Source of the DNA: Bacteroidota bacterium
GTDB lineage: Bacteria > Bacteroidota > Bacteroidia > Chitinophagales > Chitinophagaceae
Direction of reading: 5' to 3'
Length of the DNA stretch: 64,000 nt
Assembly (NCBI GenBank): GCA_018267965.1
Contig: JAFDXK010000001.1
Coordinates: 682,001-746,000 of the forward strand
Shown: piece after piece, positions 49,810-58,900 of the stretch
Layout: the number at the start of each line of letters is the position of its first letter
How positions within the stretch are numbered: position 1 is the first letter of the stretch
The notes under the pieces: generated by a model
What the model was told of the DNA's origin: nothing
What the model saw: only the letters and a program-made list of their open reading frames with translations
The model's database searches: none
Translations under genes and position numbers: made by a program

Positions 49810-50805
49810 TTACGCCCTCTTCAAATCAGCTTTCATTTCGCGGAAGCCTATCATTTTATTACGCTCAGGGTCCCAAACTTTCAGGCGGAAACAGGCTGCT
49901 ATTTCTTTTGGGTGAAGTGATGTGGTACGTGCATCCTGTAACTCGGGGAATTCCTTATATACCTCTGGTAAACGATAAAACGGTATACGAGAATTGAGGT
50001 GGTGAATGTGATGGAAGCCAATGTTACCAGTCATGAATTGCATGAAAGGGTTCATTACCATATAGCTTGATGATTCCAGTGCAGCAACTTCATATTTCCA
50101 GTCTTCTTTATCACTGAATTTAGTTGTTGGGAAATTGTGCTGTGCATAAAATAGATAAGCACCCATAGCTGATGCCAGGAAAATCGGAATGAACACAAAG
50201 AACAACCATGTTTCCCATCCAAAATGAGATACTATAAAATAATTCAGAAATCCATGTGCAATAAGTGCAATTAAGGAATCGTAATGCTTCTTTGGTGCAC
50301 TAACAAAAGAGCTGATGCACATACCAATGATGAACATGGTAAAGTAACCCATTAATACAGTAAAGGGGTGGCGAATAAATAAATACAATCGCTTTTCGCC
50401 GGGTTTCATCGACAGGAACTTATTTTTAGTAGCTATAGGGTAAGAACCTATGCTGGCACTGAATAGTTTTGAGTTATGCGCATGATGATAATCATGTGAA
50501 CGTTTCCAGATACTGGCAGGTACTAAAACATACAAGCCGTATAAAGTCATGATAACATCTGCCAATACTGAACGGTGCAATATAGCATGGTGTTGGAAAT
50601 CGTGGTAGATGATAAACATACGTACCATCAGCAAGCCAGCCAGAAGGCTACATAACAGACGAGGTATGATGTAAGGAACAAGAAATGCACCTGTTAAAGC
50701 TGCAGCAAGCATTAGTAAAGAAGAAATCAGCAGTAACCAGCTTTTGGTTCTGTCCTCCTTCGTATAAGGCTTGGTTGCTAATATCAGCTCTCTGCCTGTT
50801 CGCAT
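49810..50805 (-). CDS. Membrane fatty acid desaturase family protein
   Basis: A 331-residue di-iron membrane desaturase or hydroxylase. The three histidine boxes are present: HDFQHH near residue 68, HDYHHAH near 104, and HHIHH near 272, with paired hydrophobic helices between them. It probably introduces a double bond or hydroxyl in a membrane lipid acyl chain. It lies immediately after the acyltransferase gene: that stop codon is at 50806 and this ATG at 50805, so they share a message, and both act on membrane lipids. Confidence 0.9.
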   Translation of the reverse strand: MRTGRELILATKPYTKEDRTKSWLLLISSLLMLAAALTGAFLVPYIIPRLLCSLLAGLLMVRMFIIYHDFQHHAILHRSVLADVIMTLYGLYVLVPASIWKRSHDYHHAHNSKLFSASIGSYPIATKNKFLSMKPGEKRLYLFIRHPFTVLMGYFTMFIIGMCISSFVSAPKKHYDSLIALIAHGFLNYFIVSHFGWETWLFFVFIPIFLASAMGAYLFYAQHNFPTTKFSDKEDWKYEVAALESSSYMVMNPFMQFMTGNIGFHHIHHLNSRIPFYRLPEVYKEFPELQDARTTSLHPKEIAACFRLKVWDPERNKMIGFREMKADLKRA

Positions 50806-51684
50806 TTATTGTTGAGGCCTTTTATGTTTCCACCTGCGGTGCGACCATAGCCACACTTCCGGTTGTGCAATAATATCTTTTTCCAGCCTGCGGGTATGCA
50901 TTTCGGATATTTCGCCTTCTTTGGTTGCTTTAGGGTTTTCGCATAACATATCTACGAACATTTCGTAGTAGCCACGCTTCACCCTTACCACTCTTGCATA
51001 CACTACAGGATAATTGATTTTTCGGGCAATAAGTTCAGTCCCTTTGAAAATAGGAGTGTCCTGGTTGAGGAATGTGGTCCAGTAGGCACTATCAGGAGGA
51101 GGGGTTTGGTCGGCGATGAAGGCCGTTATGCTCAACTCTTCGCGGTTTTCGAGCATATCGCGAAAAGTGTTTTTCATTTTGATAAGCTTGGTTCCAAAAC
51201 GTGAACGCATATTGTACATCAGCCAATCAAAATATTTATTGCTGATAGGGTGGTATATCACATATAATTGTTGTTTCAATTGCAGGCTGACCGTATTTCC
51301 CGCCCATTCCCAGTTGCCCAGATGCCCCATCACTAAAATCGTACTCTTGTTCTCTGCAGCTAATTTATCAAGGAATGCTTTTGATGCAGGATTGAAATAG
51401 CAATGCTTCTGCATTTTTGCTTTGCTGATAGTCAGTGTTTTAAAAGTTTCGAGAAACAGATCGCAGAGGTATTTATAATAACGTTTACATATCTCTTTTA
51501 TTTCAGCATCAGATTTATCCGGAAAAGAATTTTGCAGGTTTTGAAGCACTACTGCTTTTCGATAGCCCAGTACATAGTATAGCAATACATACAACCCATC
51601 AGAAACCAGATACAAAACCCTGAATGGGAGTATTGATAGCAGGTAGATAAATGGTAATGCTATGTAATATATTACTGCCGACAA
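50806..51684 (-). CDS. Lysophospholipid/lipid A acyltransferase (LpxL/HtrB family)
   Basis: A 292-residue membrane-bound acyltransferase of the lipid A biosynthesis family. N-terminal membrane anchor (IYYIALPFIYLLSILPFRVLY), RKAVVLQNLQNSFPDKS typical of the family, the catalytic H-x4-(D/E) motif in VMGHLGNWEWAG (His about 121), and IADQTPPP with the conserved GxP-like block reduced. It would add a secondary acyl chain to lipid A or to another amino-lipid. Followed without gap by the desaturase gene. Confidence 0.88.
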   Translation of the reverse strand: MSAVIYYIALPFIYLLSILPFRVLYLVSDGLYVLLYYVLGYRKAVVLQNLQNSFPDKSDAEIKEICKRYYKYLCDLFLETFKTLTISKAKMQKHCYFNPASKAFLDKLAAENKSTILVMGHLGNWEWAGNTVSLQLKQQLYVIYHPISNKYFDWLMYNMRSRFGTKLIKMKNTFRDMLENREELSITAFIADQTPPPDSAYWTTFLNQDTPIFKGTELIARKINYPVVYARVVRVKRGYYEMFVDMLCENPKATKEGEISEMHTRRLEKDIIAQPEVWLWSHRRWKHKRPQQ

Positions 51685-51724
51685 ATCTTATGATTTAATG
51701 CTCGACAAGATAATAATAATATCA

Positions 51725-52102
51725 TTAATCGTGCTTGTGTTGCAGCAGGGGATTGTCATAACTGTCTGATTGATCTTCAGTTATATTCTCATCCAGGCAT
51801 TTAAAATCCTTTTCAAGTAAAAGGTATAATGTATTACCATCAGGTAATGGCTGATTATATTCAAACCCAACCTTATTCGTTTCTACCCATTCTTTTGCCT
51901 GCGCCTCGGGTATTTGCATGGTTATTTTATTGCCAAAAACAGAAGCAGACATATGCTCACCATCATAACGCTGTAAAACATAACTGAGCGTACCATTGAT
52001 AAATGAGGTTTCTTCCTCTACATGACCGTCCCTGCCAAAGGCTTCAACTTCTGATTTAGTAAGACGAATCCTTACTGAATTTCCCCTGATACGTAATTTC
52101 AT
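51725..52102 (-). CDS. Unrecognised protein coupled to fdhD
   Basis: A 125-residue protein, beta-rich: KLRIRGNSVRIRLTKSEVEAF, GTLSYVLQRYDGEHMSASVFGNKITMQIP, then EWVETNKVGFEYNQPL and LYLLLEKDFKCLDEN, ending in an acidic/His tail (EDQSDSYDNPLLQHKHD). I know no function. The ATG at 52102 overlaps the fdhD stop by 4 bases (ATGA), so it is translated with FdhD and may belong to molybdenum-enzyme maturation. An alternative start at 52126 would lie further inside fdhD. Confidence 0.75.
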   Translation of the reverse strand: MKLRIRGNSVRIRLTKSEVEAFGRDGHVEEETSFINGTLSYVLQRYDGEHMSASVFGNKITMQIPEAQAKEWVETNKVGFEYNQPLPDGNTLYLLLEKDFKCLDENITEDQSDSYDNPLLQHKHD

Positions 52103-52920
52103 ATGAGTATTCTTTTTTCGCCACAATAAATATTAAAGCGTTCATCGCGCAAAAAGCCAATGAGAGTCATGCCAAATTCGTTGGCCGTTTGTGCAGCAAG
52201 GCTGGATGGGGCACCTACAGCAGCTACTATTTTGATGCCTGCCATTGCTGCTTTTTGAATCAGCTCGAAGCTGGCACGCCCGCTGAGTAATAACAGATAT
52301 TTATCAAGCGGTATCATGTTTTTCTCAAGTGCGACGCCAATCAGTTTATCTAAAGCATTGTGCCTTCCTACGTCTTCTCGTGTCAGGATTAATTGTCCGC
52401 TTGTGTCGAAAATTGCAGAAGCATGCAGTCCGCCTGTAGATTCAAAGACTTGCTGGTGTTCTCTTAGTATTGCAGGTAGTTTGTAAATCAACTCTGCATA
52501 GAATTGTAAATTATCTTCTATGTCCGCAATGTCACAGACAGTCTTTACGGAATCAATAGATGACTTACCGCAAACACCACAACTGGAAGTTGTATAAAAG
52601 TTACGTTCCAGTTTTGACAAGTCGAGGTTAATATTTTCTTTCAATACTACCTGCACAATATTATCCGGTATAATGAATGCCCCTTTTACCTGCTCGTAAC
52701 TTTTGATGATACCTTCAGTATATAAAAAGCCAACTGCCAGTTCGGTATCATTACCCGGTGTGCGCATGGTAACAGATATGCTTTTCTGTATACGGTTATC
52801 GGCAGGGCCATAATTGAGTCTTATTTCCAAAGGTTCTTCTGCAGCCAATACGTCATCTGCAGTAATTGAGCCTTTGGGGTTGATTTTCTTTATGGTAATA
52901 TTTGAAGTAGATAAACTCAT
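52099..52920 (-). CDS. fdhD: Formate dehydrogenase accessory sulfurtransferase FdhD
   Basis: Transfers sulfur from a cysteine desulfurase to the molybdenum cofactor of formate dehydrogenase-type enzymes. 273 residues: SVTMRTPGNDTELAVGFLYTEGII, the cysteine loop TSSCGVCGKSS with Cys114 and Cys117, STGGLHASAIF, REDVGRHNALDKLIG and LLLSGRASFELIQKAAMAGI, all family signatures. No formate dehydrogenase or molybdopterin genes lie in the window; the cysteine desulfurase 12 kb away could be the sulfur source, but this is a guess. Confidence 0.95.
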   Translation of the reverse strand: MSLSTSNITIKKINPKGSITADDVLAAEEPLEIRLNYGPADNRIQKSISVTMRTPGNDTELAVGFLYTEGIIKSYEQVKGAFIIPDNIVQVVLKENINLDLSKLERNFYTTSSCGVCGKSSIDSVKTVCDIADIEDNLQFYAELIYKLPAILREHQQVFESTGGLHASAIFDTSGQLILTREDVGRHNALDKLIGVALEKNMIPLDKYLLLLSGRASFELIQKAAMAGIKIVAAVGAPSSLAAQTANEFGMTLIGFLRDERFNIYCGEKRILI

Positions 52921-52965
52921 TCAAGACAAATTTACTAAACATAGCAAGATATTTAATGATAATGC

Positions 52966-54225
52966 TTATATGTTCAATTTCCTTTGTATGAAACGCTTTT
53001 CAGCATCGGATACAGCCAATTGCAATGCTTTTTCATAGTGTTTTTTTGCAGAATCTGTATTGCCTGTTTCTGTGAATAGCTCACCGAGGATTGCGTGCAG
53101 TAGGTAGTAATTTTGCAGGTAATCTATGCCGGGTATTTCTTTAATAGCCTTCAGTGCATCAGCAGCACCATTTAATTCTTTGATGGCTATAGCACGATTA
53201 AGCATCACAACGGGAGTAGGTACCAATTTCATTAGTATGTTGTAGAAATGAAGTATCTGTTCCCAATCGGTATCGCCGTAGGTAGCAGCTTTACAGTGTT
53301 CATAAGCAATAGCAGCTTCCAAGTGATAGCGACTCACATCATTGCCTGTTGATGCACGTTGCAAATGGTACATGCCCAAGTGTATCATTTCCCAATTCCA
53401 CAAACTGCGGTCCTGGTCTTTCATCAATACAAGGTTGCCATCTACATCCGTTCTGGTTAGCATCCTAGCTGTATGAAAATAGAGTAGCGCCAATAAGGCG
53501 TTTGTACGTGGCAATCCCGTAATGGGGTGATTAGCTAATAAATTACAAAGGTTGATACTGTCGGCAGCAAGGTCTATGCGTACCAATGAATCATGATAAG
53601 ATGCGCTATGTGCTTCGTTGAATAATAAATAGATGGTCTCTAAAATATTATCAAGCCGCTCTTCAAGCATATCACCTGAAGGTATCTCAAAGCCGATGTT
53701 CTTTTCACGAAATACCTGCCTTGCACGGTATAGGCGTTTTTCAATCGTATCGTTAGTAGTAATAAATGCTCTTGCTATTTGTGATACTGAAAAGCCACTC
53801 AGCGTTTTGAGTATCAGTGCTATTTGTCCTTGCCGGTTTACATCAGGGTGACAGCAGGCAAACATCATGCGCAATTGGTCGTCGCGAATCTCGTTATCCG
53901 TAAAACATTCTTCCAGTGTTTGTGTAGCAGTATACTCAGATTCCAACAGTGTGTTAATATCTGCAGCAAAGGTTTGCTTACGTCTTTGGCTGCGAATGAT
54001 ATCTATAGCCCTGTTTTTAGCCGCACGGAACAACCATGCCTCAGGATTTTCGGGCACGCCTTTCTCCTGCCATGTCTCCAATGCTTTAATGAGTACATCC
54101 TGTACCACATCTTCTGCCATCTCCAGGTTATGTGTGCCAAATACACGGGTTAACACCGAAGTAAGTTTACCTGCTTCTGTACGCGTAATGTTCGCTACAA
54201 TGTCGTGTATAGCTGTCGACTGCAT
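52966..54225 (-). CDS. ECF sigma factor with long C-terminal extension (ECF42-like)
   Basis: A 419-residue alternative sigma factor. Region 2 spans about 10-90 (DVVQDVLIKALETWQ, NPEAWLFRAAKNRAIDIIRSQRR), region 4 about 120-180 (LILKTLSGFSVSQIARAFITTNDTIEKRLYRARQ), then a roughly 230-residue extension with ETIYLLFNEAHSASYHD, ITGLPRTNALLALLYFHTARM and TPR-like helices (LHAILGELFTETGNTDSAKKHYEKAL). This build, next to a YCII-domain gene, is that of the ECF42 group, which has no classical anti-sigma factor. A TATATTTG box lies 7 bases before the ATG. Confidence 0.9.
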   Translation of the reverse strand: MQSTAIHDIVANITRTEAGKLTSVLTRVFGTHNLEMAEDVVQDVLIKALETWQEKGVPENPEAWLFRAAKNRAIDIIRSQRRKQTFAADINTLLESEYTATQTLEECFTDNEIRDDQLRMMFACCHPDVNRQGQIALILKTLSGFSVSQIARAFITTNDTIEKRLYRARQVFREKNIGFEIPSGDMLEERLDNILETIYLLFNEAHSASYHDSLVRIDLAADSINLCNLLANHPITGLPRTNALLALLYFHTARMLTRTDVDGNLVLMKDQDRSLWNWEMIHLGMYHLQRASTGNDVSRYHLEAAIAYEHCKAATYGDTDWEQILHFYNILMKLVPTPVVMLNRAIAIKELNGAADALKAIKEIPGIDYLQNYYLLHAILGELFTETGNTDSAKKHYEKALQLAVSDAEKRFIQRKLNI

Positions 54226-54239
54226 TGGCTAACAAATAT

Positions 54240-54266
54240 ATAGCCCGTTCTTAGTAAACGGGCTAT
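54240..54266 (-). terminator. Hairpin between the YCII-like and sigma-factor genes
   Basis: A 10-bp perfect stem (54240-54249, 54257-54266), loop of seven. It could end the YCII message or lie in the leader of the sigma factor; no good T-run follows on the minus strand. Confidence 0.5.
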
Positions 54267-54292
54267 TGTAACATAAATGTTGTTGTAAAAGA

Positions 54293-54640
54293 TTACATTA
54301 CCATCATGTTGATTTCTCTTACTTCTATGCTGCCACCAGCGTCCTCAAAAATCGGGCATCCGGCAGAAAGTTTGCAAGCCTCGTTATAGTCAGCTGCTTT
54401 TATCAGCAAATAACCATTTACTACTTCCTTGCCTTCAGCAAAAGGAGCATCGGTAATATTGGAGTTGCTCCTCATTACTTTACCATCCTGTGTAAGTGGT
54501 TGACCTGCATTGAATTTTCCTTGTTCTGCGATACCACCTATCCAGTTTTTCCATTGTTCCATGCTTTTAGCCAATTCTTCAGGGTTTGGATTTGAATACG
54601 CTGCTGTGTTCGACCTGAAAATTAAAAGATACTCTTTCAT
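54293..54640 (-). CDS. YCII-related (DGPF) domain protein
   Basis: A 115-residue ferredoxin-like-fold protein: KEYLLIFRSN at the start, MEQWKNWIGGIAEQGKF, GQPLTQDGKVMR, and GYLLIKAADYNEACKLSAGCPIFEDAGGSIEVREI. These are the marks of the DGPF/YCII group that partners ECF42 sigma factors, and it is directly upstream of such a sigma gene on the same strand. The group's role in sigma control is not settled. Confidence 0.88.
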   Translation of the reverse strand: MKEYLLIFRSNTAAYSNPNPEELAKSMEQWKNWIGGIAEQGKFNAGQPLTQDGKVMRSNSNITDAPFAEGKEVVNGYLLIKAADYNEACKLSAGCPIFEDAGGSIEVREINMMVM

Positions 54641-54721
54641 AATAATGTTTTTTTAAGTTGATAAATACGTTTTGATATAATGACGCAGTACTTGAAAGAA
54701 ACCGGACAGGGCACATAAAAA

Positions 54722-55303
54722 TTATTTTATCCTGGTTGCGCTCACATACACCATCGTCAGCATAACCCCTCCATATATATAATAACTAACTACGGGGTAA
54801 AAGCTAGCCATAGCAATAGCAACAGCATAAAAACTATTGACAAAAATATAAATAGGTATCTGACGCCTGACGAATTCTTCCCTGAACCTGCCCTGTGTCA
54901 ATTCGGGGTGGTGTTTGGCATATATGATCATAGTGAAGGCTACCAGGTTAATGGCTATCAGGTTGCAACCGTATAAAATAAGCGGCATAGCTTTATAAGG
55001 GTAGCGCCCTAATAGTGAAGTAGGGAAGGGAATAAAGCTCACGAGCATTAGTACCAGTATATTCATCCATAGAAAGAAGCCATCTACTTTTTGTATCTGC
55101 TGAAAAGAGTAATGGTGTGATATCCAGTACCAGCCAATCACTATAAAACTCATCACATAGGCAGCAATACGCGGGGCTATATCTGCCCATTGAGATTGCA
55201 ACTGTTCATACGAAACATCCGGAATGCGTATGTCTAATATCAGCAGCGTAATGGCTATAGCAAATACACCATCGCTAAAAGCTTCAAGGCGACTTTTATT
55301 CAT
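54722..55303 (-). CDS. TMEM175/DUF1211-type membrane protein
   Basis: A 193-residue six-helix membrane protein. The first helix reads RLEAFSDGVFAIAITLLILDI, the R-x3-FSD motif that lines the pore of TMEM175-type potassium channels; bacterial members have one six-helix unit and form tetramers. Further helices include AYVMSFIVIGWYWISHHYSF and NILVLMLVSFIPFP. Potassium conduction is inferred from the motif. Stands alone on the minus strand. Confidence 0.88.
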   Translation of the reverse strand: MNKSRLEAFSDGVFAIAITLLILDIRIPDVSYEQLQSQWADIAPRIAAYVMSFIVIGWYWISHHYSFQQIQKVDGFFLWMNILVLMLVSFIPFPTSLLGRYPYKAMPLILYGCNLIAINLVAFTMIIYAKHHPELTQGRFREEFVRRQIPIYIFVNSFYAVAIAMASFYPVVSYYIYGGVMLTMVYVSATRIK

Positions 55304-55321
55304 GTATTGAAGATAGAAAAA

Positions 55322-56485
55322 CTAGTTTTCTATTACAAAGCGTGCATGATAGCTTGTGGTATTATCTTGTATGATGAGATAATATACTCCGGTTGGTAAA
55401 TCTTCATTTTTGACAGTCACTGCATTCTCGGATGATACAACCATTTCTTTGGCACTAACAACTTGCCCTAAAGTGTTGATTGTTTCAATCTGTACTTTTT
55501 GTCCTTTTACAAAGCTTCCCTTTATTGTAAAATTTCCATTGTTGGGGTTCGGATAGATACTTAATTCATTCTCTTTAGCTATAGGCTGTATGCCTGTACC
55601 AACATGATATACAATCAGGCTGCTATAAGCAGTATCAATACAAACAGGACCTCTTATTATGCGGCAACTAATTGTATCTCCATCTACAAAATCTATGCCT
55701 GTTGTGGCCATATATGTGCTGTCCGTTTTACCTGTTATAGCAACACCATTTTTCAACCATTGAAATTTAGGAGCATTACCTGCATTTGTAGTATTAGCCC
55801 TGAATAATACACTGCCCCACAATGCTACATTGATACTTGGTGTAACCGTTAAATTGACTACTGGTAATGGCGGGTGCGTTGGGTATATGTATGACGTATC
55901 GATATGAATGGAAACAGTATCAGAATAGCAAATGCGAAGACTTGGATTAGCATCTTGAATAGTTAAAAAGTACATACCAGTATCAGCTAAAGTAGCATTG
56001 GGTATATTTAAATCATTGTAAATAGGAGCAGTACCATGACCTGTATGCCCATTCGGCCCCCACCATGTGCAATACATGACTACTGCAAATGGGTAGGTGT
56101 AGTACAATTTAAGTGTATCTCCCAGGCAAACACCGCTTTTTGCATACGCTGTTGGTAATGCTGGGGTGCCATGAATTAAAATATATACCGAGTCTGATTC
56201 TGAAGTGCATCCGGGTTTTGACACGGTGACTTTATAATATCCGGTAGAATTCACTAAGAATGGGAATGTTACAGAGGTATTTTGTGTAGACGCACTGAAG
56301 GTGTTGGGCCCTGTCCAGCTATAACTTAAGCCTGTTCCTGTTGCGGTACCAAACAAAGAAAATGGTCTGCCGTGACAATAGGGGGATGGACTAGCAGATG
56401 CTTTCGGGTTAAAGCCGCATGGTTGAGCAAAACTTGTTGTTAAGCAGACAACGCAGAACGCTGTTAAGACAAATCTGAGATTCAT
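55322..56485 (-). CDS. Secreted Ig-like repeat protein with T9SS sorting tail
   Basis: A 387-residue exported protein. Signal peptide ends TSFAQ (about residue 21). Two to three Ig/PKD-like modules follow: GLSYSWTGPNTFSASTQNT with SSGYYKVTV-like close (NSTGYYKVTVSKPGC), then a second with Cys pairs (GVCLGDTLKLYY, LRICYSDTV) and a third (FQWLKNGVAITGKTDSTYM). The C-terminal about 85 residues are a type A T9SS tail (ELSIYPNPNNGNFTIKG, GVYYLIIQDNTTSYHARFVIEN). Adhesion or surface coat function is likely; no partner is evident. Confidence 0.83.
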   Translation of the reverse strand: MNLRFVLTAFCVVCLTTSFAQPCGFNPKASASPSPYCHGRPFSLFGTATGTGLSYSWTGPNTFSASTQNTSVTFPFLVNSTGYYKVTVSKPGCTSESDSVYILIHGTPALPTAYAKSGVCLGDTLKLYYTYPFAVVMYCTWWGPNGHTGHGTAPIYNDLNIPNATLADTGMYFLTIQDANPSLRICYSDTVSIHIDTSYIYPTHPPLPVVNLTVTPSINVALWGSVLFRANTTNAGNAPKFQWLKNGVAITGKTDSTYMATTGIDFVDGDTISCRIIRGPVCIDTAYSSLIVYHVGTGIQPIAKENELSIYPNPNNGNFTIKGSFVKGQKVQIETINTLGQVVSAKEMVVSSENAVTVKNEDLPTGVYYLIIQDNTTSYHARFVIEN

Positions 56486-56673
56486 ATAGGGTGGTATGTT
56501 ATGGTTGTAATATTAAGACATATTGATTGATTTAATTGGTTGGTATTGCGAATTATGTAGACTTCAATTAATAACAAGTTAATGCAATTTTAATAATAGC
56601 CACTTTCAAAAAGCAATGACATTATATAGCTATACGTTGCCTTATATATTGCAGACCTTACGTTTAAGTTCCT

Positions 56674-57693
56674 ATGTTGTCCAAAAAAATTCAAGTATAT
56701 TATATACTTGTTGCCGTTATAGTTACGGCTATTGTTACCTATTTCATTTTAAAGAGTACAGCCAAAGCTACGGCAATGCCGGTTGCAACTTCCATTGCTG
56801 AAAATCCTGATAATAGAGATTGTAATACGAACATCATACGTTTGCATAAGTACAAATATGTAAACAGTATTCTGTACACCGAAAAAGAATGTGAATCAGG
56901 AGTGTATAATGGTCTGAAGGAACAGATTGCGGGGTATGTATTAGACCAGAAAAATGCCGGACGCCTTACAGATGCTTCAATATATATAAGGGTATATGAC
57001 GGGCATGGAGAATGGATATGTGTGAACCCCGATGTAGAATATCATCCGGCATCATTGCTTAAGTTGACCGTATTATTCACATTTGCTACAATGGCAGAAG
57101 GTAATCCTAAGTTAATGGATGAAAAGGTGTTGTTTAAGCAACATGATGCCACTTTACCTACACCTGCATTCCCTGATAAGTCACTTACACCGGGAAACTC
57201 ATATACAATAAGAGAATTGCTAAAGTATTTAATAGTGTATTCGGATAACGATGCATTATACCTTCTATGCAATTACCACGACCCTAAGGTATATAGAAAA
57301 ACTTATGACGACCTGGGTGTGCGTTTCCAGGATGATGGGAGGGATAAATCGGGTATGAAAGTAAAAGAATATTCAACTCTGTTGCGGGTGTTGTACAATG
57401 GCAGCTATTTGTCTTGTGCCTCGTCTGAATACGCCCTGTCGCTCCTTGCGCAGTCTGATTTTAAACAAGGTATCATGCAAGGTATCCCGCAGGGGGTAGA
57501 AGTTGCGCATAAATTTGGTGAATATTATTTGGGTAATAGCTGCGAATTGCATGAGGCGGGTGTTGTGTATGGCCCCAAAAATAATTACATCATAACTGTT
57601 ATGACACGTGGCAATGATATGAAAACACTATCTGCAGTTTTGGGAGACATATCTAAGATGGTATATGATGAAACAAACCCTGCAACCAAATAG
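56674..57693 (+). CDS. Membrane-anchored class A beta-lactamase-like serine hydrolase
   Basis: A 339-residue protein with one N-terminal membrane helix (YYILVAVIVTAIVTYFIL) and no cleavage site, then a penicillin-binding fold of the beta-lactamase2 type. The S-x-x-K motif is SLLK at 127-130 in HPASLLKL, the SDN motif is at 190-192 (YSDND), and the third motif reads KFG at 280-282 instead of KTG. The omega-loop Glu166 of true class A enzymes is not recognisable. It is more likely a peptidase- or esterase-like relative than an antibiotic-hydrolysing enzyme. Isolated on the plus strand between minus-strand genes. Confidence 0.78.
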   Translation: MLSKKIQVYYILVAVIVTAIVTYFILKSTAKATAMPVATSIAENPDNRDCNTNIIRLHKYKYVNSILYTEKECESGVYNGLKEQIAGYVLDQKNAGRLTDASIYIRVYDGHGEWICVNPDVEYHPASLLKLTVLFTFATMAEGNPKLMDEKVLFKQHDATLPTPAFPDKSLTPGNSYTIRELLKYLIVYSDNDALYLLCNYHDPKVYRKTYDDLGVRFQDDGRDKSGMKVKEYSTLLRVLYNGSYLSCASSEYALSLLAQSDFKQGIMQGIPQGVEVAHKFGEYYLGNSCELHEAGVVYGPKNNYIITVMTRGNDMKTLSAVLGDISKMVYDETNPATK

Positions 57694-57701
57694 TATTACT
57701 G

Positions 57702-58085
57702 TCACTGTTTAGGATACGCTTTAATAAATAATGCGGTATCAGATAGATTGTAAGTGAAATTATAGTGTTTCGGATTTTCTCCTTCATCTAAGGTTTGATA
57801 AGCGGTTGATGATTTGATTGTTATTCCTTCTTTAGTTAGCGCATCAGTCAGTTCTTTAGCCATAGTTTTTGTTTCTGCGTTGTCATAATAAGTCATTATT
57901 ACAGGCAGTGACTCTTTATTGATATTGAGTAGCGTAAGCACCGCATCAGTTTTTACGTGTCTTTGTTCAATTGTGGTATTATTTATTGATACAGCTATGC
58001 TATCAGGATGTTGCTCATTTATTTGTGCAATGGCAAAGCATGCAATACACACAAGTACCAGTACTACAGTTATTTTGATTTTCAT
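57702..58085 (-). CDS. Small exported protein, unrecognised
   Basis: A 127-residue protein with a signal peptide (KITVVLVLVCIACFAIAQ). The mature part alternates short helices and strands (VKTDAVLTLLNINKESLPVIMTYY, KTMAKELTDALTKEGITIKS, HYNFTYNLSDTALFIKAYP). I recognise no family. It lies 8 bases from the convergent serine hydrolase and 118 downstream of the head-GIN protein gene, with a likely terminator in that gap. Confidence 0.65.
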   Translation of the reverse strand: MKIKITVVLVLVCIACFAIAQINEQHPDSIAVSINNTTIEQRHVKTDAVLTLLNINKESLPVIMTYYDNAETKTMAKELTDALTKEGITIKSSTAYQTLDEGENPKHYNFTYNLSDTALFIKAYPKQ

Positions 58086-58136
58086 GTCGTAGTTGTTTAT
58101 TGCAAAATAAGAAAATCATTAATATGCTCCGTAAAG

Positions 58137-58171
58137 AAAACGGCCATACTGTTAACTAAAACAGCAGGCCG
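58137..58171 (-). terminator. Probable terminator of the head-GIN gene
   Basis: CGGCC/GGCCG outer stem (58141-58145, 58167-58171) with inner CTGTT/AACAG; on the minus strand TTTTCTTT follows. Confidence 0.55.
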
Positions 58172-58203
58172 CCCTTTGTTATCGCCCCAAACGATACAAG
58201 ATA

Positions 58204-58860
58204 TTAGTGCTTATGTACTTTGCCTGAACCGGAAATATTGAGATTTACATTTACAGGGTTGCCCATGTAATCAATATCACCTGAGCCAGATATTTTAGCG
58301 TTAAGTGTTTCTGTAACGGTTGTTTGTATGTCACCCGAACCTGATATTTCTGCTGTTACTGTTTTTGATGTTGCAGGATATGCACTTATGTTTCCTGAGC
58401 CTGAGACGTGCAGGTTCAAATCATCAAAAGCATTTTTACCAAAGCCGATGTCGCCGGAACCATTGATGTCTGCCATCATTGTTTTGGATTTGATACTATC
58501 ACCAACAATTATCCTTCCTGAACCATTGATACGTACCATGTTTACATTTGTAGAGTATACAGTCACTTTGATATTGTTGTTTCTAACATTGATATATTTC
58601 TCTTTAAATCTCAGTGTCAACTTATCTCCCGACACATTGGTTTCAAAAGCAGGTACCAGGTTTTGATATCCAGTAACTACAACTTTATTACTGTTAGATG
58701 CTATCACTTCTACATCTGCTTCGCCGTCTGATTGTAGTGTATAGAATGATGATATGCTTCTGGTGTCTGATATGATACTGCCTTCTCCTTTTAATCTGCC
58801 TTTATAGCATGAAGTGAAAAATACTGTTGATAAAACTGCAATTGATAATAACTTTTTCAT
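58204..58860 (-). CDS. Head GIN domain (DUF2807) lipoprotein
   Basis: A 218-residue lipoprotein (lipobox FTSC, Cys18). The mature part is the DUF2807 head-GIN domain: G-E-G and YTLQSDGEADVEVI at the start, then a right-handed beta-helix made of repeated strands with SGSGDI-type turns (INGSGRIIVGD, INGSGDIGFGK, VSGSGNISAY, ISGSGDIQTT, ISGSGDIDYM, ISGSGKVHKH). Such proteins are thought to sit on the outer membrane; no activity is established. It lies 40 bases after the TonB receptor gene on the same strand. Confidence 0.85.
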   Translation of the reverse strand: MKKLLSIAVLSTVFFTSCYKGRLKGEGSIISDTRSISSFYTLQSDGEADVEVIASNSNKVVVTGYQNLVPAFETNVSGDKLTLRFKEKYINVRNNNIKVTVYSTNVNMVRINGSGRIIVGDSIKSKTMMADINGSGDIGFGKNAFDDLNLHVSGSGNISAYPATSKTVTAEISGSGDIQTTVTETLNAKISGSGDIDYMGNPVNVNLNISGSGKVHKH

Positions 58861-58900
58861 TGTATTTATTGTTTAAAATTTTGATTAATTGGTTATAATT

